Shown piece after piece: positions 1 to 6,985 of a stretch of DNA of 9,702 nucleotides. The translations under genes and the position numbers were made by a program. The stretch covers positions 1 through 9,702 of the forward strand of contig JALHTD010000403.1 in assembly GCA_022865555.1 (NCBI GenBank). Direction: 5' to 3'. The stretch's first letter is position 1; each line of letters begins with the position of its first letter. Under the pieces are notes generated by a model. It saw nothing but the letters and a program-made list of their open reading frames with translations. It searched no databases and was not told where the DNA came from. Source of the DNA: Thermoanaerobaculaceae bacterium. Its GTDB lineage: Bacteria > Acidobacteriota > Thermoanaerobaculia > Thermoanaerobaculales > Thermoanaerobaculaceae.

Positions 1-746
1 CCGTGGTTCTGCTCCACGGACACGCCCTGGACCTGCGAGTTTGGGACGAGGTCGTACACCCGCTGGTCGACGCGGGGTACCGGGCGATCCGCTACGATCA
101 GCGGGGCCACGGCCGCTCCAGCTCGCCCCCCTCGGGGTACCGCTGGGGCGACCACGCCGCCGACTTGGCGGAGGTGATCAACCGCCTCAGCGTTGCTCCC
201 TCCCACGTGGTGGGTCTCTCGAAGGGGGGCGGGATCGCGCTGGAGCTCGCCCTGCGCAACCCGGACCTCGTTCGGTCGCTTGCCCTCGTGGCACCGCTGG
301 TCCCGGACTTCACGCTTTCGGACGAGCTGATGGAGTCGTTCAGGGAGCGGGCGAGGGCGATCCGGACCCAGGGCGTGCAAACGGCACTGGGCGCGCTCTG
401 GCTCACGCACCCGCTGCTTGCCTCCGCGGCGGCCATCCCCGGGACCCGGGAGCGTCTCGAGGCGATGGTCAACACGTTCCCAGCGGGGGAGTACCTGGCA
501 GCCGAGCGCGACGCCCCCGACCGCACCTGGAAGCTCACCGACCGGCTCGGGGAGATGGCGGTCCCCACGCTGGTGGTGAGCGGCGAGCACGACATCCCCG
601 ACTTCGTGGCCATGGCCGCGCTGCTGGCCGAGAAGGTCCCCGGGAGCGTGCTGGAGGTGATCCAGGCCTGCGGTCACCTGGTCCCGCTCGAGCAGCCGCA
701 GGAAGCGAACGAGGCGCTCCTCCGGTTCCTTCAAGCACAGGGATAG
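1..746 (+). CDS. alpha/beta-hydrolase fold protein, 5'-truncated by window edge
   Basis: About 247 residues are visible and the frame is open to the left edge, so the true start is probably upstream. The visible protein begins directly in the oxyanion-hole strand (VVLLHGHALDLRVW), which fits the loss of only a short N-terminus. The fold's catalytic set can be seen: the HG motif at about residues 5–6, a nucleophile elbow GLSKGG with Ser73, an acid Asp197 in SGEHDIPDF, and His225 in CGHLVPLEQP (numbered from position 3). A DQRGHGRS segment is typical of the esterase, lactonase and haloperoxidase-like branch. A cap region lies between the nucleophile and the acid (about residues 100–180). Such enzymes hydrolyse esters, lactones or related bonds, usually in the cytoplasm; the substrate cannot be read from the sequence. 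Its neighbours are translation genes with their own promoter, so the context says nothing about its job. Confidence 0.88.
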   Translation, partial: VVLLHGHALDLRVWDEVVHPLVDAGYRAIRYDQRGHGRSSSPPSGYRWGDHAADLAEVINRLSVAPSHVVGLSKGGGIALELALRNPDLVRSLALVAPLVPDFTLSDELMESFRERARAIRTQGVQTALGALWLTHPLLASAAAIPGTRERLEAMVNTFPAGEYLAAERDAPDRTWKLTDRLGEMAVPTLVVSGEHDIPDFVAMAALLAEKVPGSVLEVIQACGHLVPLEQPQEANEALLRFLQAQG

Positions 747-791
747 GCGTTGCCGCGGCGGTAGGCTGCGCCCCCGCCGGGTGGCCCGCGC

Positions 792-821
792 TTGACGGTG
801 ATGCAGCCGTTGAGATAGAGT
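792..821 (+). promoter_or_regulatory. putative sigma70-type promoter for the tRNA-Val genes
   Basis: TTGACG at 792–797 matches the -35 consensus at 5 of 6 bases. TAGAGT at 816–821 matches the -10 consensus at 4 of 6, with an 18-bp spacer. It lies in the gap after the hydrolase stop and about 120 bp before the first tRNA, where a promoter is needed. The predicted transcript would begin near 828 and carry a GC-rich leader of about 110 nt with a 7-bp inverted repeat (876–882 with 919–925). The call rests on consensus matching only. Confidence 0.5.
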
Positions 822-940
822 ACCCGTCCCGGTTTGTCCGGGCTTGTGTTCTTTGGCAGTGATTCCTGGGACGAGGGCGGGCCCCAAGAGCCCGTGGGGG
901 AAAGTGTCTCCCCGGGACGCCCGCCGGCAGCCCGCGGAGC

Positions 941-1018
941 AGGCGCGTAGCTCAGTTTGGTTAGAGCGCTACCTTGACACGGTAGAGGTCAGCGGTTCGA
1001 GTCCGCTCGCGCCTACCA
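941..1018 (+). tRNA. tRNA-Val (anticodon GAC)
   Basis: A full cloverleaf can be drawn. The acceptor stem AGGCGCG (941–947) pairs with CGCGCCT (1008–1014), followed by discriminator A1015 and an encoded CCA (1016–1018). T948 and A949 fill positions 8 and 9. The D arm is GCTC/GAGC, and the anticodon stem CTACC/GGTAG (969–973 with 981–985) holds the loop TTGACAC. Anticodon GAC at 976–978 reads valine codons GUC and GUU. The T arm AGCGG-TTCGAGT-CCGCT (991–1007) has the expected TTC start. The CCA is genome-encoded. It is probably cotranscribed with the next tRNA, 29 nt downstream. Confidence 0.97.
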
Positions 1019-1030
1019 TACGTCGGCTCC

Positions 1031-1044
1031 GCTTGCGAGCAAGC
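1031..1044 (+). other. small hairpin in the spacer between the two tRNAs
   Basis: GCTTG (1031–1035) and CAAGC (1040–1044) form a 5-bp stem with a CGAG tetraloop in the 29-nt spacer. It may mark or assist processing of the tRNA precursor. A stem this short could also arise by chance. Confidence 0.3.
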
Positions 1045-1047
1045 TAC

Positions 1048-1123
1048 AGGCGCGTAGCTCAATTGGTAGAGCGCATCCCTCACACGGATGAGGTCTGCGG
1101 TTCGAGCCCGCACGCGCCTACCA
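1048..1123 (+). tRNA. tRNA-Val (anticodon CAC)
   Basis: The cloverleaf is complete. The acceptor stem AGGCGCG (1048–1054) pairs with CGCGCCT (1113–1119), followed by A1120 and an encoded CCA (1121–1123). The anticodon stem CATCC/GGATG (1074–1078 with 1086–1090) holds loop CTCACAC, with anticodon CAC at 1081–1083 for GUG. The T arm TGCGG-TTCGAGC-CCGCA spans 1096–1112. The acceptor stem is identical to that of the upstream tRNA-Val, as expected for isoacceptors read by one ValRS and likely arisen by duplication. Confidence 0.97.
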
Positions 1124-1149
1124 CACTTTGGGCGTGGCACGTGGCTGCT

Positions 1150-1179
1150 GCCGTCCCCGTGTAGGAGGACGGCTTTTTT
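1150..1179 (+). terminator. intrinsic terminator after the tRNA-Val pair
   Basis: GCCGTCC (1150–1156) pairs perfectly with GGACGGC (1167–1173) around a 10-nt loop, followed at once by six T (1174–1179). This is a textbook Rho-independent terminator and stands out in a GC-rich window. It lies 27 nt after the CCA of the second tRNA and 71 nt before thrS. It most simply ends the tRNA transcript; attenuation of read-through into thrS is possible but unsupported. Confidence 0.85.
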
Positions 1180-1187
1180 GTTGTGTG

Positions 1188-1220
1188 CCGATCGTGGGCG
1201 CAAGCGAGCGAAACGATCGG
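1188..1220 (+). promoter_or_regulatory. hairpin in the thrS leader
   Basis: CCGATCGT (1188–1195) and ACGATCGG (1213–1220) form a perfect 8-bp stem around a 17-nt loop, ending 30 nt before the thrS start. E. coli ThrRS represses its own mRNA by binding leader hairpins that mimic the tRNA-Thr anticodon arm. A hairpin here is suggestive, but the loop shows no Thr anticodon (GGT, CGT or TGT), so that mechanism is not shown. No convincing promoter was seen between the terminator and thrS. Confidence 0.45.
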
Positions 1221-1250
1221 TTTGGCGAAAGGGGACCGGGAGTACCGGCA

Positions 1251-3197
1251 ATGAGCAAAGGCAACATCCAATTGACCCTGCCGGACGGCAGCGTGAGGGA
1301 GTTCCCCGCGGGGGCGACACCGCTCGAGGTGGCGCGCTCGGTAGGGGAACGTCTGGCCGCGGCCGGGGTGGCAGGGCAGCTGGACGGCGAGATCGTGGAC
1401 CTGCGTGCGCCGATTGGGCGGTCGGGAAAGTTCCGCGTGCTGACCCCGCGCGACTCCGAGGCGGGCGTCGTCATCCGCCACTCGGCGGAGCACGTGCTCG
1501 CGGATGCCGTCGAGCGCGTGTTCCCCGGCACCATCATCGACGCCGGCCGGCAGGACCACTCCGAGAAGTTCCAGTACGATTTCCGCGTCGACCACGCCTT
1601 CACTCCGGAGGACCTGGAGCGCATCGAGCAGGAGATGGCCCGCATCGTCAAGGAGGGCAAACCTTTCGAGCGGCAGGTCGTTAGCCGCAAGGAGGCCGCC
1701 GAGATCTTCCGCAAGCGCAAGGAGGAGATCAAGCTCATCCGCCTGGAGGACATCCCCGAGGGCGAGGACATCACGCTCTTCCGCCACGGCGACTTCGTGG
1801 ACCTCTGCCGCGGCCCGCACGTCCAGCGCACCGACCAGATCGGCGCCTTCAAGCTGCTCGAGACCTCCGGCGCGTACTTCAAGGGCGACGAGCGCAACGA
1901 GATGCTCCAGCGAATCTACGGCACCGCATTCGCGACCAAGGAGGAGCTGGACAGCTACTTCGCCAAGATCGAGGAGGCGCGGCGCCGCGACCACCGCCGG
2001 CTTGGCAAGGAGCTGGACCTCTTCTCGTTCTCCCCGCTGGCCCCGGCTTCGCCCTTCTTCCACCCGCGCGGTACGATCGTCTACAACGAGCTGGTCGCCC
2101 TCATGCGGGAGCTGTACCAGGAATTCGGCTACGAGGAGGTCATCACCCCGCAGCTGTTCGACGTGGACCTGTGGAAGCGCTCGGGGCACTACGACCACTA
2201 CCGCGAGAACATGTTCTTCTCGGACGTGGAGGGGCGCGAGTTCTCGATGAAGCCCATGAACTGCCCTGGCCACTGCCTGATCTACTCGACTCACGCCCAC
2301 TCCTACCGCGAGCTGCCGGTGCGCTTCGCCGACTTCGGGCGGCTGCACCGCTACGAGCGCTCCGGCGTCGTGCAGGGGTTGACCCGGGTGCGCACGTTCT
2401 CCATCGACGACGCGCACATCTTCTGCACGCCGGCACAGATCGGGCAGGAGGTATCGTCGCTGTTCGAGCTGATGTTCCGCGTCTACGGAATCTTCGGCTT
2501 CCAGCAGCCGGCGATCTACCTGTCCACCAGGCCGGAGAAGGCTATCGGCGAGGAGGCGCTGTGGCGGAACGCCGAGGCGCAACTCGAGCGGTGCCTCAAG
2601 GAGCGCGGCGTCGAGTACACCCTCAACCCGGGCGAGGGTGCCTTCTACGGTCCGAAGATCGACTTCGTCGTGCTCGACGCGATCGGCCGCGAGTGGCAGC
2701 TCGGAACCATTCAGCTCGACTTCAACCTCCCCGACCGCTTCGACCTGACCTACGTCGGGGATGACGGCACCGAGCAGCGCCCGGTGATCATCCACCGCGC
2801 CGTGCTGGGCTCCGTCGAGCGGTTCTTCGGCGTGATGCTGGAGCACTTCGCCGGAGACCTGCCGCTGTGGCTCACCCCCGAGCAGGCGCGCGTGCTGCCG
2901 GTCTCGGACCGCTTCATGGACGCTGGCCGGGCCGTACGCGACCGCCTGGTCCAGGCCGGCTTGAGGGCCGAACTGGACGAGCGCTCGGAGAAACTCGGCG
3001 CTAAGATCCGCGACGGGGAGCTGGCGAAGATCCCTGTGCTCCTGGTCGTGGGGGCCCGCGAGGCCGAGTCCGGGGGTGCGAGCGTGCGGGTGAGGCACCG
3101 CGGCGACCTGGGCACCAAGGATCTGGACGAGGTGATCGCGACGATGACGACCACGGTGCACAAACGTGTTTTGAACCCATGGCCGGAGGTGCAGTGA
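1251..3197 (+). CDS. thrS: threonine--tRNA ligase
   Basis: Class II aminoacyl-tRNA synthetase that charges tRNA-Thr in the cytoplasm. It has 648 residues, near the usual 640. Domains in order are TGS (about 1–65), the editing domain (about 70–230), the catalytic core (about 260–530) and the anticodon-binding domain (about 535–640). The editing site is intact: HSAEH gives His77 and His81, and CRGPH gives Cys186 and His190. The zinc ligands are Cys338 (MNCPGH), His389 (DDAHIFC) and His515 (IIHRAVLGSVERF). All seven sit four positions beyond their E. coli counterparts. Motif 2 is RYERSG near residue 367. The ATG at 1251 is chosen because it begins the TGS domain and has GGGAG at 1238–1242, eight bases upstream. 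The usual downstream partner infC is absent, and a hairpin covers the stop codon. Confidence 0.98.
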   Translation: MSKGNIQLTLPDGSVREFPAGATPLEVARSVGERLAAAGVAGQLDGEIVDLRAPIGRSGKFRVLTPRDSEAGVVIRHSAEHVLADAVERVFPGTIIDAGRQDHSEKFQYDFRVDHAFTPEDLERIEQEMARIVKEGKPFERQVVSRKEAAEIFRKRKEEIKLIRLEDIPEGEDITLFRHGDFVDLCRGPHVQRTDQIGAFKLLETSGAYFKGDERNEMLQRIYGTAFATKEELDSYFAKIEEARRRDHRRLGKELDLFSFSPLAPASPFFHPRGTIVYNELVALMRELYQEFGYEEVITPQLFDVDLWKRSGHYDHYRENMFFSDVEGREFSMKPMNCPGHCLIYSTHAHSYRELPVRFADFGRLHRYERSGVVQGLTRVRTFSIDDAHIFCTPAQIGQEVSSLFELMFRVYGIFGFQQPAIYLSTRPEKAIGEEALWRNAEAQLERCLKERGVEYTLNPGEGAFYGPKIDFVVLDAIGREWQLGTIQLDFNLPDRFDLTYVGDDGTEQRPVIIHRAVLGSVERFFGVMLEHFAGDLPLWLTPEQARVLPVSDRFMDAGRAVRDRLVQAGLRAELDERSEKLGAKIRDGELAKIPVLLVVGAREAESGGASVRVRHRGDLGTKDLDEVIATMTTTVHKRVLNPWPEVQ

Positions 3198-3209
3198 GCC
3201 TCCGGCTTT
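3182..3209 (+). terminator. hairpin spanning the thrS stop codon, possible weak terminator or attenuator
   Basis: GCCGGAGG (3182–3189) pairs perfectly with CCTCCGGC (3199–3206), enclosing a 9-nt loop that contains the TGA stop, and is followed by TTTC. The stem is strong but the T tract is short, so termination may be partial. Because ribosomes finishing thrS would cover the 5' arm, folding would depend on translation of thrS. It is the only terminator-like element between thrS and the ribosomal protein genes. Confidence 0.45.
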
Positions 3210-3227
3210 CGTCTGGGACGAGTGTGG

Positions 3228-3319
3228 GGCGGGCGCCCTCGCCCGCCACGAGAGTATTGGGATGCGCGGCCGGGGGCGGCCGCGCCACTGAAAGACATGC
3301 GGCCGGGGCTGGCCGCGCT
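3228..3319 (+). promoter_or_regulatory. hairpin-rich leader of rpmI, with an imperfect repeat
   Basis: Three stems occur in 92 nt. GGCGGGCG pairs with CGCCCGCC (3228–3247, 4-nt loop). GCGCGGCC pairs with GGCCGCGC (3264–3285, 6-nt loop). GCGGCC pairs with GGCCGC (3299–3316, 6-nt loop). The last two belong to an imperfect direct repeat with units starting at 3262 and 3297, each beginning ATGCG and ending GCCGCGC-Y-AC. The rpmI Shine-Dalgarno follows within 10 nt. Ribosomal protein L20 represses its own operon through leader structures in several bacteria, so an autoregulatory leader is plausible. The fold does not visibly match a known L20 leader, and the block could equally be intergenic repeat sequence. 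Confidence 0.4.
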
Positions 3320-3333
3320 ACCTGGAGGTTTTG

Positions 3334-3534
3334 ATGCCGAAGATCAAGACGTTGCGGGCGGCCGCGAAGCGGTTCAAGAAGACCGGAACCGGGAAGTTCA
3401 CGCGTCGCCAGGCTTTTCACACCCACATCCTGACCAAGAAGACCGCCAAGCGGAAGCGCCACCTGCGGGACGAGGCGCTGGTCTCGCCGGCGGACGCGAA
3501 GAACGTGGAGCGCATGCTCCCGTACGCGAAGTAG
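3334..3534 (+). CDS. rpmI: 50S ribosomal protein L35 (bL35)
   Basis: A 66-residue basic protein of the large ribosomal subunit, close to the normal length of about 65. It opens with the family signature MPKIKT and continues KRFKKTGTGKFTRRQAFHTHILTKK, then a Lys/Arg-rich middle that contacts 23S rRNA. The start is ATG 3334, preceded by GGAGG about 6 nt upstream; a TTG directly before it would add one residue and is less likely. It is followed after 9 nt by rplT, the standard rpmI–rplT pairing, and the rplT Shine-Dalgarno overlaps its stop codon, suggesting coupled translation. Confidence 0.98.
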   Translation: MPKIKTLRAAAKRFKKTGTGKFTRRQAFHTHILTKKTAKRKRHLRDEALVSPADAKNVERMLPYAK

Positions 3535-3543
3535 GAGGCCGGC

Positions 3544-3912
3544 ATGCGCGTCAAGCGTGGACACAACCGGGTACAGCGCCGCAAGAAGGTCCTCAAGCTC
3601 GCCAAGGGGTACTTCCTGACGAAGCACAACGCCTATCGCATGGCGAAGCTGCAGGTGGAGCGCTCGCTCCAGTTCGCCTACCGTGACCGGCGGCAGCGCA
3701 AGCGCTCCATGCGTAGCCTGTGGATCATCCGCATCAACGCGGCTGCGCGGCAGCTCGAGATGTCGTACTCGCAGCTCATTGCTGGGCTGAAGGCGGCCGG
3801 GTGCGAGCTCGACCGCAAGGCGCTTGCAGACCTCGCGGTGCGCGACACGGAGAGCTTCGCGGAGCTCGTGAAGACCGCGAAGAAGGGCCTGGAAGCCAAG
3901 CCGGCCGCGTAG
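3544..3912 (+). CDS. rplT: 50S ribosomal protein L20 (bL20)
   Basis: A 122-residue protein needed early in assembly of the large ribosomal subunit, which binds 23S rRNA. The long basic N-terminal extension (MRVKRGHNRVQRRKKVLKLAKGY) and the conserved YRDRRQRKRSMRSLWIIRINAA block (about residues 43–64) identify it. The globular C-terminal half follows, with SYSQLIAGLKAAG and the ending SFAELVKTAKKGLE. Length is normal (family about 117–120). TAGGAGG at 3532–3538 provides the ribosome binding site and includes the rpmI stop. Its own stop directly abuts the pheS start, so the two are probably translated in sequence from one mRNA. In other bacteria L20 is the autoregulator of this operon. Confidence 0.98.
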   Translation: MRVKRGHNRVQRRKKVLKLAKGYFLTKHNAYRMAKLQVERSLQFAYRDRRQRKRSMRSLWIIRINAAARQLEMSYSQLIAGLKAAGCELDRKALADLAVRDTESFAELVKTAKKGLEAKPAA

Positions 3913-4941
3913 ATGGCACTCGAGACCCTGGAGCGAGCGCGCCAGGAGTTCCTCGCGGCGCTTGCCGAGGCGGGCAGCGACCCCGCCAGGGTGGAGGCCG
4001 TCCGCGTGCGCTTCGCCGGGCGGCGCTCGGGGATGCTGCGTGACCTCGAGGAGGCGCTCAAGTCGCTGCCGCGCGAGGAGAAGCCCGCCTACGGGAAGGC
4101 CCTGAACGACCTCAAGAAGCTCATCGAGGAGAGCCTGACGGCGGCGCAGAGGGTGGCCGAGGACCCGGGCAAGCGGCGCGAAGCGGTGGACGTCACCCTG
4201 CCGGGTCGCATGCCCGTGGTCGGGGCCTACCACCCGGTGACCCTCGTGCGGCGGGAGATCGAGGAGATCTTCCTGCGCATGGGGTATTCGGTGGCCGACG
4301 GCCCCGAGGCCGAGGACGACTGGCACAACTTCGAGGCGCTCAACTTCCCCCCGGACCACCCGGCCCGCGACAGCCAGGACACGTTCTTCCTCAAGGGTGG
4401 CCTGCTGCTCCGCACGCACACCTCGCCCGTGCAGATCCGCACGATGGAGGAAACGCCGCCGCCGATCCGCGTGATCATCCCCGGCCGCGTGTACCGCTGC
4501 GACTCGGACCTGCGCCACTCGCCGATGTTCCACCAGGTCGAAGGCTTGGTAGTGGACGAGGGGATCTCCTTCAGCCACCTCAAGGCGACCCTCGAGGCTT
4601 TCGTGCACGTGCTCTTCGACCCGCGCCTGAAGGTACGGTTCCGCCCCTCATTCTTCCCCTTCACCGAGCCCTCGGCCGAGGTGGACATCACCTGCGTGCT
4701 CTGCCTCGGCAAGGGGTGCCCGATGTGCTCCGGGACCGGCTGGATCGAGATCCTCGGCGCCGGCATGGTGGACCCGCGCGTGCTGCGGGCCTGCAAGCTC
4801 GACCCCGAGAGGTACAGCGGGTTCGCCTTCGGCTGCGGCCTCGACCGCGTCGCGCTTCTCAAGTACGGGCTCCCCGACCTGCGCCTGCTCTTCGGAGGAG
4901 ACGAGCGCCTGCTGCGCCAGTTCGAGGGGGTGAAACGGTGA
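3913..4941 (+). CDS. pheS: phenylalanine--tRNA ligase alpha subunit
   Basis: Catalytic subunit of the heterotetrameric PheRS, which attaches phenylalanine to tRNA-Phe. It has 342 residues, normal length. An N-terminal coiled-coil region (about 1–85) is followed by the class II core: HPVTLVRREIEEIFLRMGY (motif 1 area), the conserved FDX-like stretch EDDWHNFEALNFPPDHPARD, RTHTSPVQIRTM, motif 2 GRVYRCDSDLRHSPMFHQVEGL near residues 191–212, and motif 3 GFAFGCGLDRVALLKYG from residue 303. Four cysteines (Cys261, 264, 269, 272; CxxC-x4-CxxC) form a zinc-knuckle-like loop before GTGWIEILGAGMV. Such a Cys-rich loop is known in PheS of many bacteria. ATG 3913 begins at the base after the rplT stop. 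The pheT start overlaps its stop codon (GTGA), indicating coupled production of the two subunits. Confidence 0.98.
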   Translation: MALETLERARQEFLAALAEAGSDPARVEAVRVRFAGRRSGMLRDLEEALKSLPREEKPAYGKALNDLKKLIEESLTAAQRVAEDPGKRREAVDVTLPGRMPVVGAYHPVTLVRREIEEIFLRMGYSVADGPEAEDDWHNFEALNFPPDHPARDSQDTFFLKGGLLLRTHTSPVQIRTMEETPPPIRVIIPGRVYRCDSDLRHSPMFHQVEGLVVDEGISFSHLKATLEAFVHVLFDPRLKVRFRPSFFPFTEPSAEVDITCVLCLGKGCPMCSGTGWIEILGAGMVDPRVLRACKLDPERYSGFAFGCGLDRVALLKYGLPDLRLLFGGDERLLRQFEGVKR

Positions 4942-6977
4942 GGTTCTCCCTCGCCTGGTTGCGCGAGCACCTCGAAGGCGACACGCCGGCCGCCGAGATG
5001 TCGGACCGGCTCACCGCGGCCGGCATGAACGTCGAGCTCCAGGAGCCCGCGGGGGACGACCTCATCTGGGACGTGGACGTCACTGCCAACCGCCCCGACG
5101 CGATGAACCACCGTGGCCTGGCCCGGGAGGCCGCGGCCGCGGGGTGCGGCACCCTCAAGCCCCTGGTGCACGAGGTCCCGGAGGGCGCGACCCCGATCGG
5201 CAAGCTCGCCAAGCTCACGGTGGAGGACGCCGCGTGCTGCCCGCGGTACTGCGCCCGCGTCGTGCGCGGCGTGAAGGTGGGGCCCTCGCCGGCGTGGCTC
5301 GCCACACGGCTCGAGCGCTGTGGGATCCGCCCGATCAACAACATCGTTGACGCCACCAACTGCGTGCTGCTCGACGTCGGCCACCCGCTCCACGCCTTCG
5401 ACCTCCCCCTGCTCGCGGGCTCTGAGATCAGGGTCCGCCGCGCCCGCGCCGGCGAGCCGATCCAGACCCTCGACGGCGTCGCCCGTGCGCTGACTCCGGA
5501 GGACCTGGTGATCGCCGATGGGGCTCGGGCCGTGGCCGTGGCCGGCGTCATGGGCGCCGCCAACACCGAGATCGGGCCCGCCACCAGGGACGTTCTGATC
5601 GAGTCCGCTTACTTCGACCCGCGCTCGGTTCGCCGCACCGCCAGGCGCCTCGGCCTCTCGACCGAGGCCTCGCACCGCTTCGAGCGCGGCGCCGACCGGG
5701 CGATGGCCCGCAGCGCAGTGGACCTGGCCGCCGAGCTGATCGTGCGCCTGGCCGGCGGCGAGGTAGCCGCCGGGGTGCTGGATTCGGCGCCCGAGCTGCT
5801 CGCCCCGCGCACCATCGCGTTCTCGCTCGAGCGCCTTTCGGCTTTCGCCGGCTGCGAGATCCCGCGCGACTTCGTGGTCCGGACGCTCTCGGCTCTGGAG
5901 CTGGCGCCGCAGGTCGCGGGGGACACCGTCACCTGCACGGTGCCGAGGCACCGGGTGGACCTGGAGCTTCCCGAGGATCTCTACGAAGAGGTGCTGCGCC
6001 ACTTCGGGTACGAGAACGTCCCCTCGGCTCTCCCCGCGTTTGCCGTGAAACCCGGCGAGCGGCTCGGCAGCTGGCCGCTCACCGAGCGGGCGCGTGACGC
6101 GCTGGTGGCTGCGGGCGCCGCAGAGGCTTTCACCTACAGCTTCGCGTCCCATGAGCTCGAGAGCGCGACGGCCGCTTCCCCCCTGGCGGACCGCGGCGAG
6201 GTCGTGACTCTGGAGAATCCGCTCTCCGCACGCCTGGCGGTGATGCGGCGGTCGTTGCTCGCCGGTCTCGTGGAGGCCGCGGGCGGCAACCTGCGGCGGG
6301 GAGCCGAGCGTGTGCTCCTGGGCGAGGTGGGACGGGTGTTCTTCGCCAGGGGCGCGGAGATCGCGGAAGAGGAGCGCCTCGCCCTCGCCCTTGCCGGCAC
6401 GGTGGGAGCGTGGGATGCGGTGCGGCAGGCCGACTTCCTGGACCTCAAGGGAGTGCTCGAGGTCGTGCTGGCCGAGCTCGGCGTGAACGACCCCGTCTGG
6501 CGCCCGTCCACCGTGCCGCTGCTCGCGCCCGGCGAGGGCGCCGAGGTGCTGGCGGGGCATCGTGTCGTCGCAGTGGCGGGTCGCCTCGCCGACCCGGTGG
6601 CCGAGGCGTTCGACCTCCCCGCGCCACTCTGGGTGGCCGAGCTCGATCTGGCCGCAGCCGAAGCGGGGCAGGTGCCCACATCCCGGTCTCTGCCCCGGTT
6701 CCCGGCGGTGACGGCCGACCTCACCATGCGTCACGAGCTTTCGCTCTCGTACGCGGAGCTGCTCGCAGCCGTGCGCGCCGCCGGGTCGGAGTGGCTCGAG
6801 GACGTTTCCCCGGTCGTGCGGTACCGGGGTGAGGGCGTTGGCGCGGACGAGGTCAAGACCACGCTGCGCCTGGTGTACCGTCACCCCGAGCGCTCCCTGA
6901 CGCAGGACGAGGTGAACGCCGCGCACTTCACGCTCATGGACACGCTTGCCCGCAGGCTTGCAGTGAGCTTCCAGTAG
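4938..6977 (+). CDS. pheT: phenylalanine--tRNA ligase beta subunit, short form lacking the N-terminal tRNA-binding domain
   Basis: Partner of PheS; it carries the editing site and contacts tRNA-Phe. The start is GTG 4938, overlapping the pheS stop, and gives the normal N-terminus (M)RFSLAWLREHL. The product has 679 residues, while family members are usually near 790. The missing stretch is localised: after LTAAGMNVELQ the protein passes almost at once to WDVDVTANRPDAMNHRGLARE (Asn51). In E. coli and Thermus PheT about 110 residues of EMAP/OB-fold tRNA-binding domain lie between these points. The rest is complete: the B3/B4 editing domain with GIRPINNIVDATN, HPLHAFD (His152) and LSTEASHRFERGAD; B5 (about 287–360); the synthetase-like core; and a C-terminal FDX-ACB domain (about 582–679). 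No frameshift is seen, so the shortening looks evolved rather than broken. Confidence 0.96.
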   Translation: MRFSLAWLREHLEGDTPAAEMSDRLTAAGMNVELQEPAGDDLIWDVDVTANRPDAMNHRGLAREAAAAGCGTLKPLVHEVPEGATPIGKLAKLTVEDAACCPRYCARVVRGVKVGPSPAWLATRLERCGIRPINNIVDATNCVLLDVGHPLHAFDLPLLAGSEIRVRRARAGEPIQTLDGVARALTPEDLVIADGARAVAVAGVMGAANTEIGPATRDVLIESAYFDPRSVRRTARRLGLSTEASHRFERGADRAMARSAVDLAAELIVRLAGGEVAAGVLDSAPELLAPRTIAFSLERLSAFAGCEIPRDFVVRTLSALELAPQVAGDTVTCTVPRHRVDLELPEDLYEEVLRHFGYENVPSALPAFAVKPGERLGSWPLTERARDALVAAGAAEAFTYSFASHELESATAASPLADRGEVVTLENPLSARLAVMRRSLLAGLVEAAGGNLRRGAERVLLGEVGRVFFARGAEIAEEERLALALAGTVGAWDAVRQADFLDLKGVLEVVLAELGVNDPVWRPSTVPLLAPGEGAEVLAGHRVVAVAGRLADPVAEAFDLPAPLWVAELDLAAAEAGQVPTSRSLPRFPAVTADLTMRHELSLSYAELLAAVRAAGSEWLEDVSPVVRYRGEGVGADEVKTTLRLVYRHPERSLTQDEVNAAHFTLMDTLARRLAVSFQ

Positions 6978-6985
6978 GAGGCCGC

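Noticed and set aside
1080..3161. An open frame of about 690 codons on the minus strand, antisense to thrS and the second tRNA
   Set aside because: It is a shadow of thrS: low-complexity Val/Leu/Asp/His composition, no recognisable motif, and it runs through a tRNA gene.
4227..6926. An open frame of nearly 900 codons on the minus strand, antisense to pheS and pheT
   Set aside because: Its translation is Arg/Gly/His-rich with no domains, and it mirrors the codon phase of the clearly real pheS and pheT. Long antisense frames are expected at this GC content.
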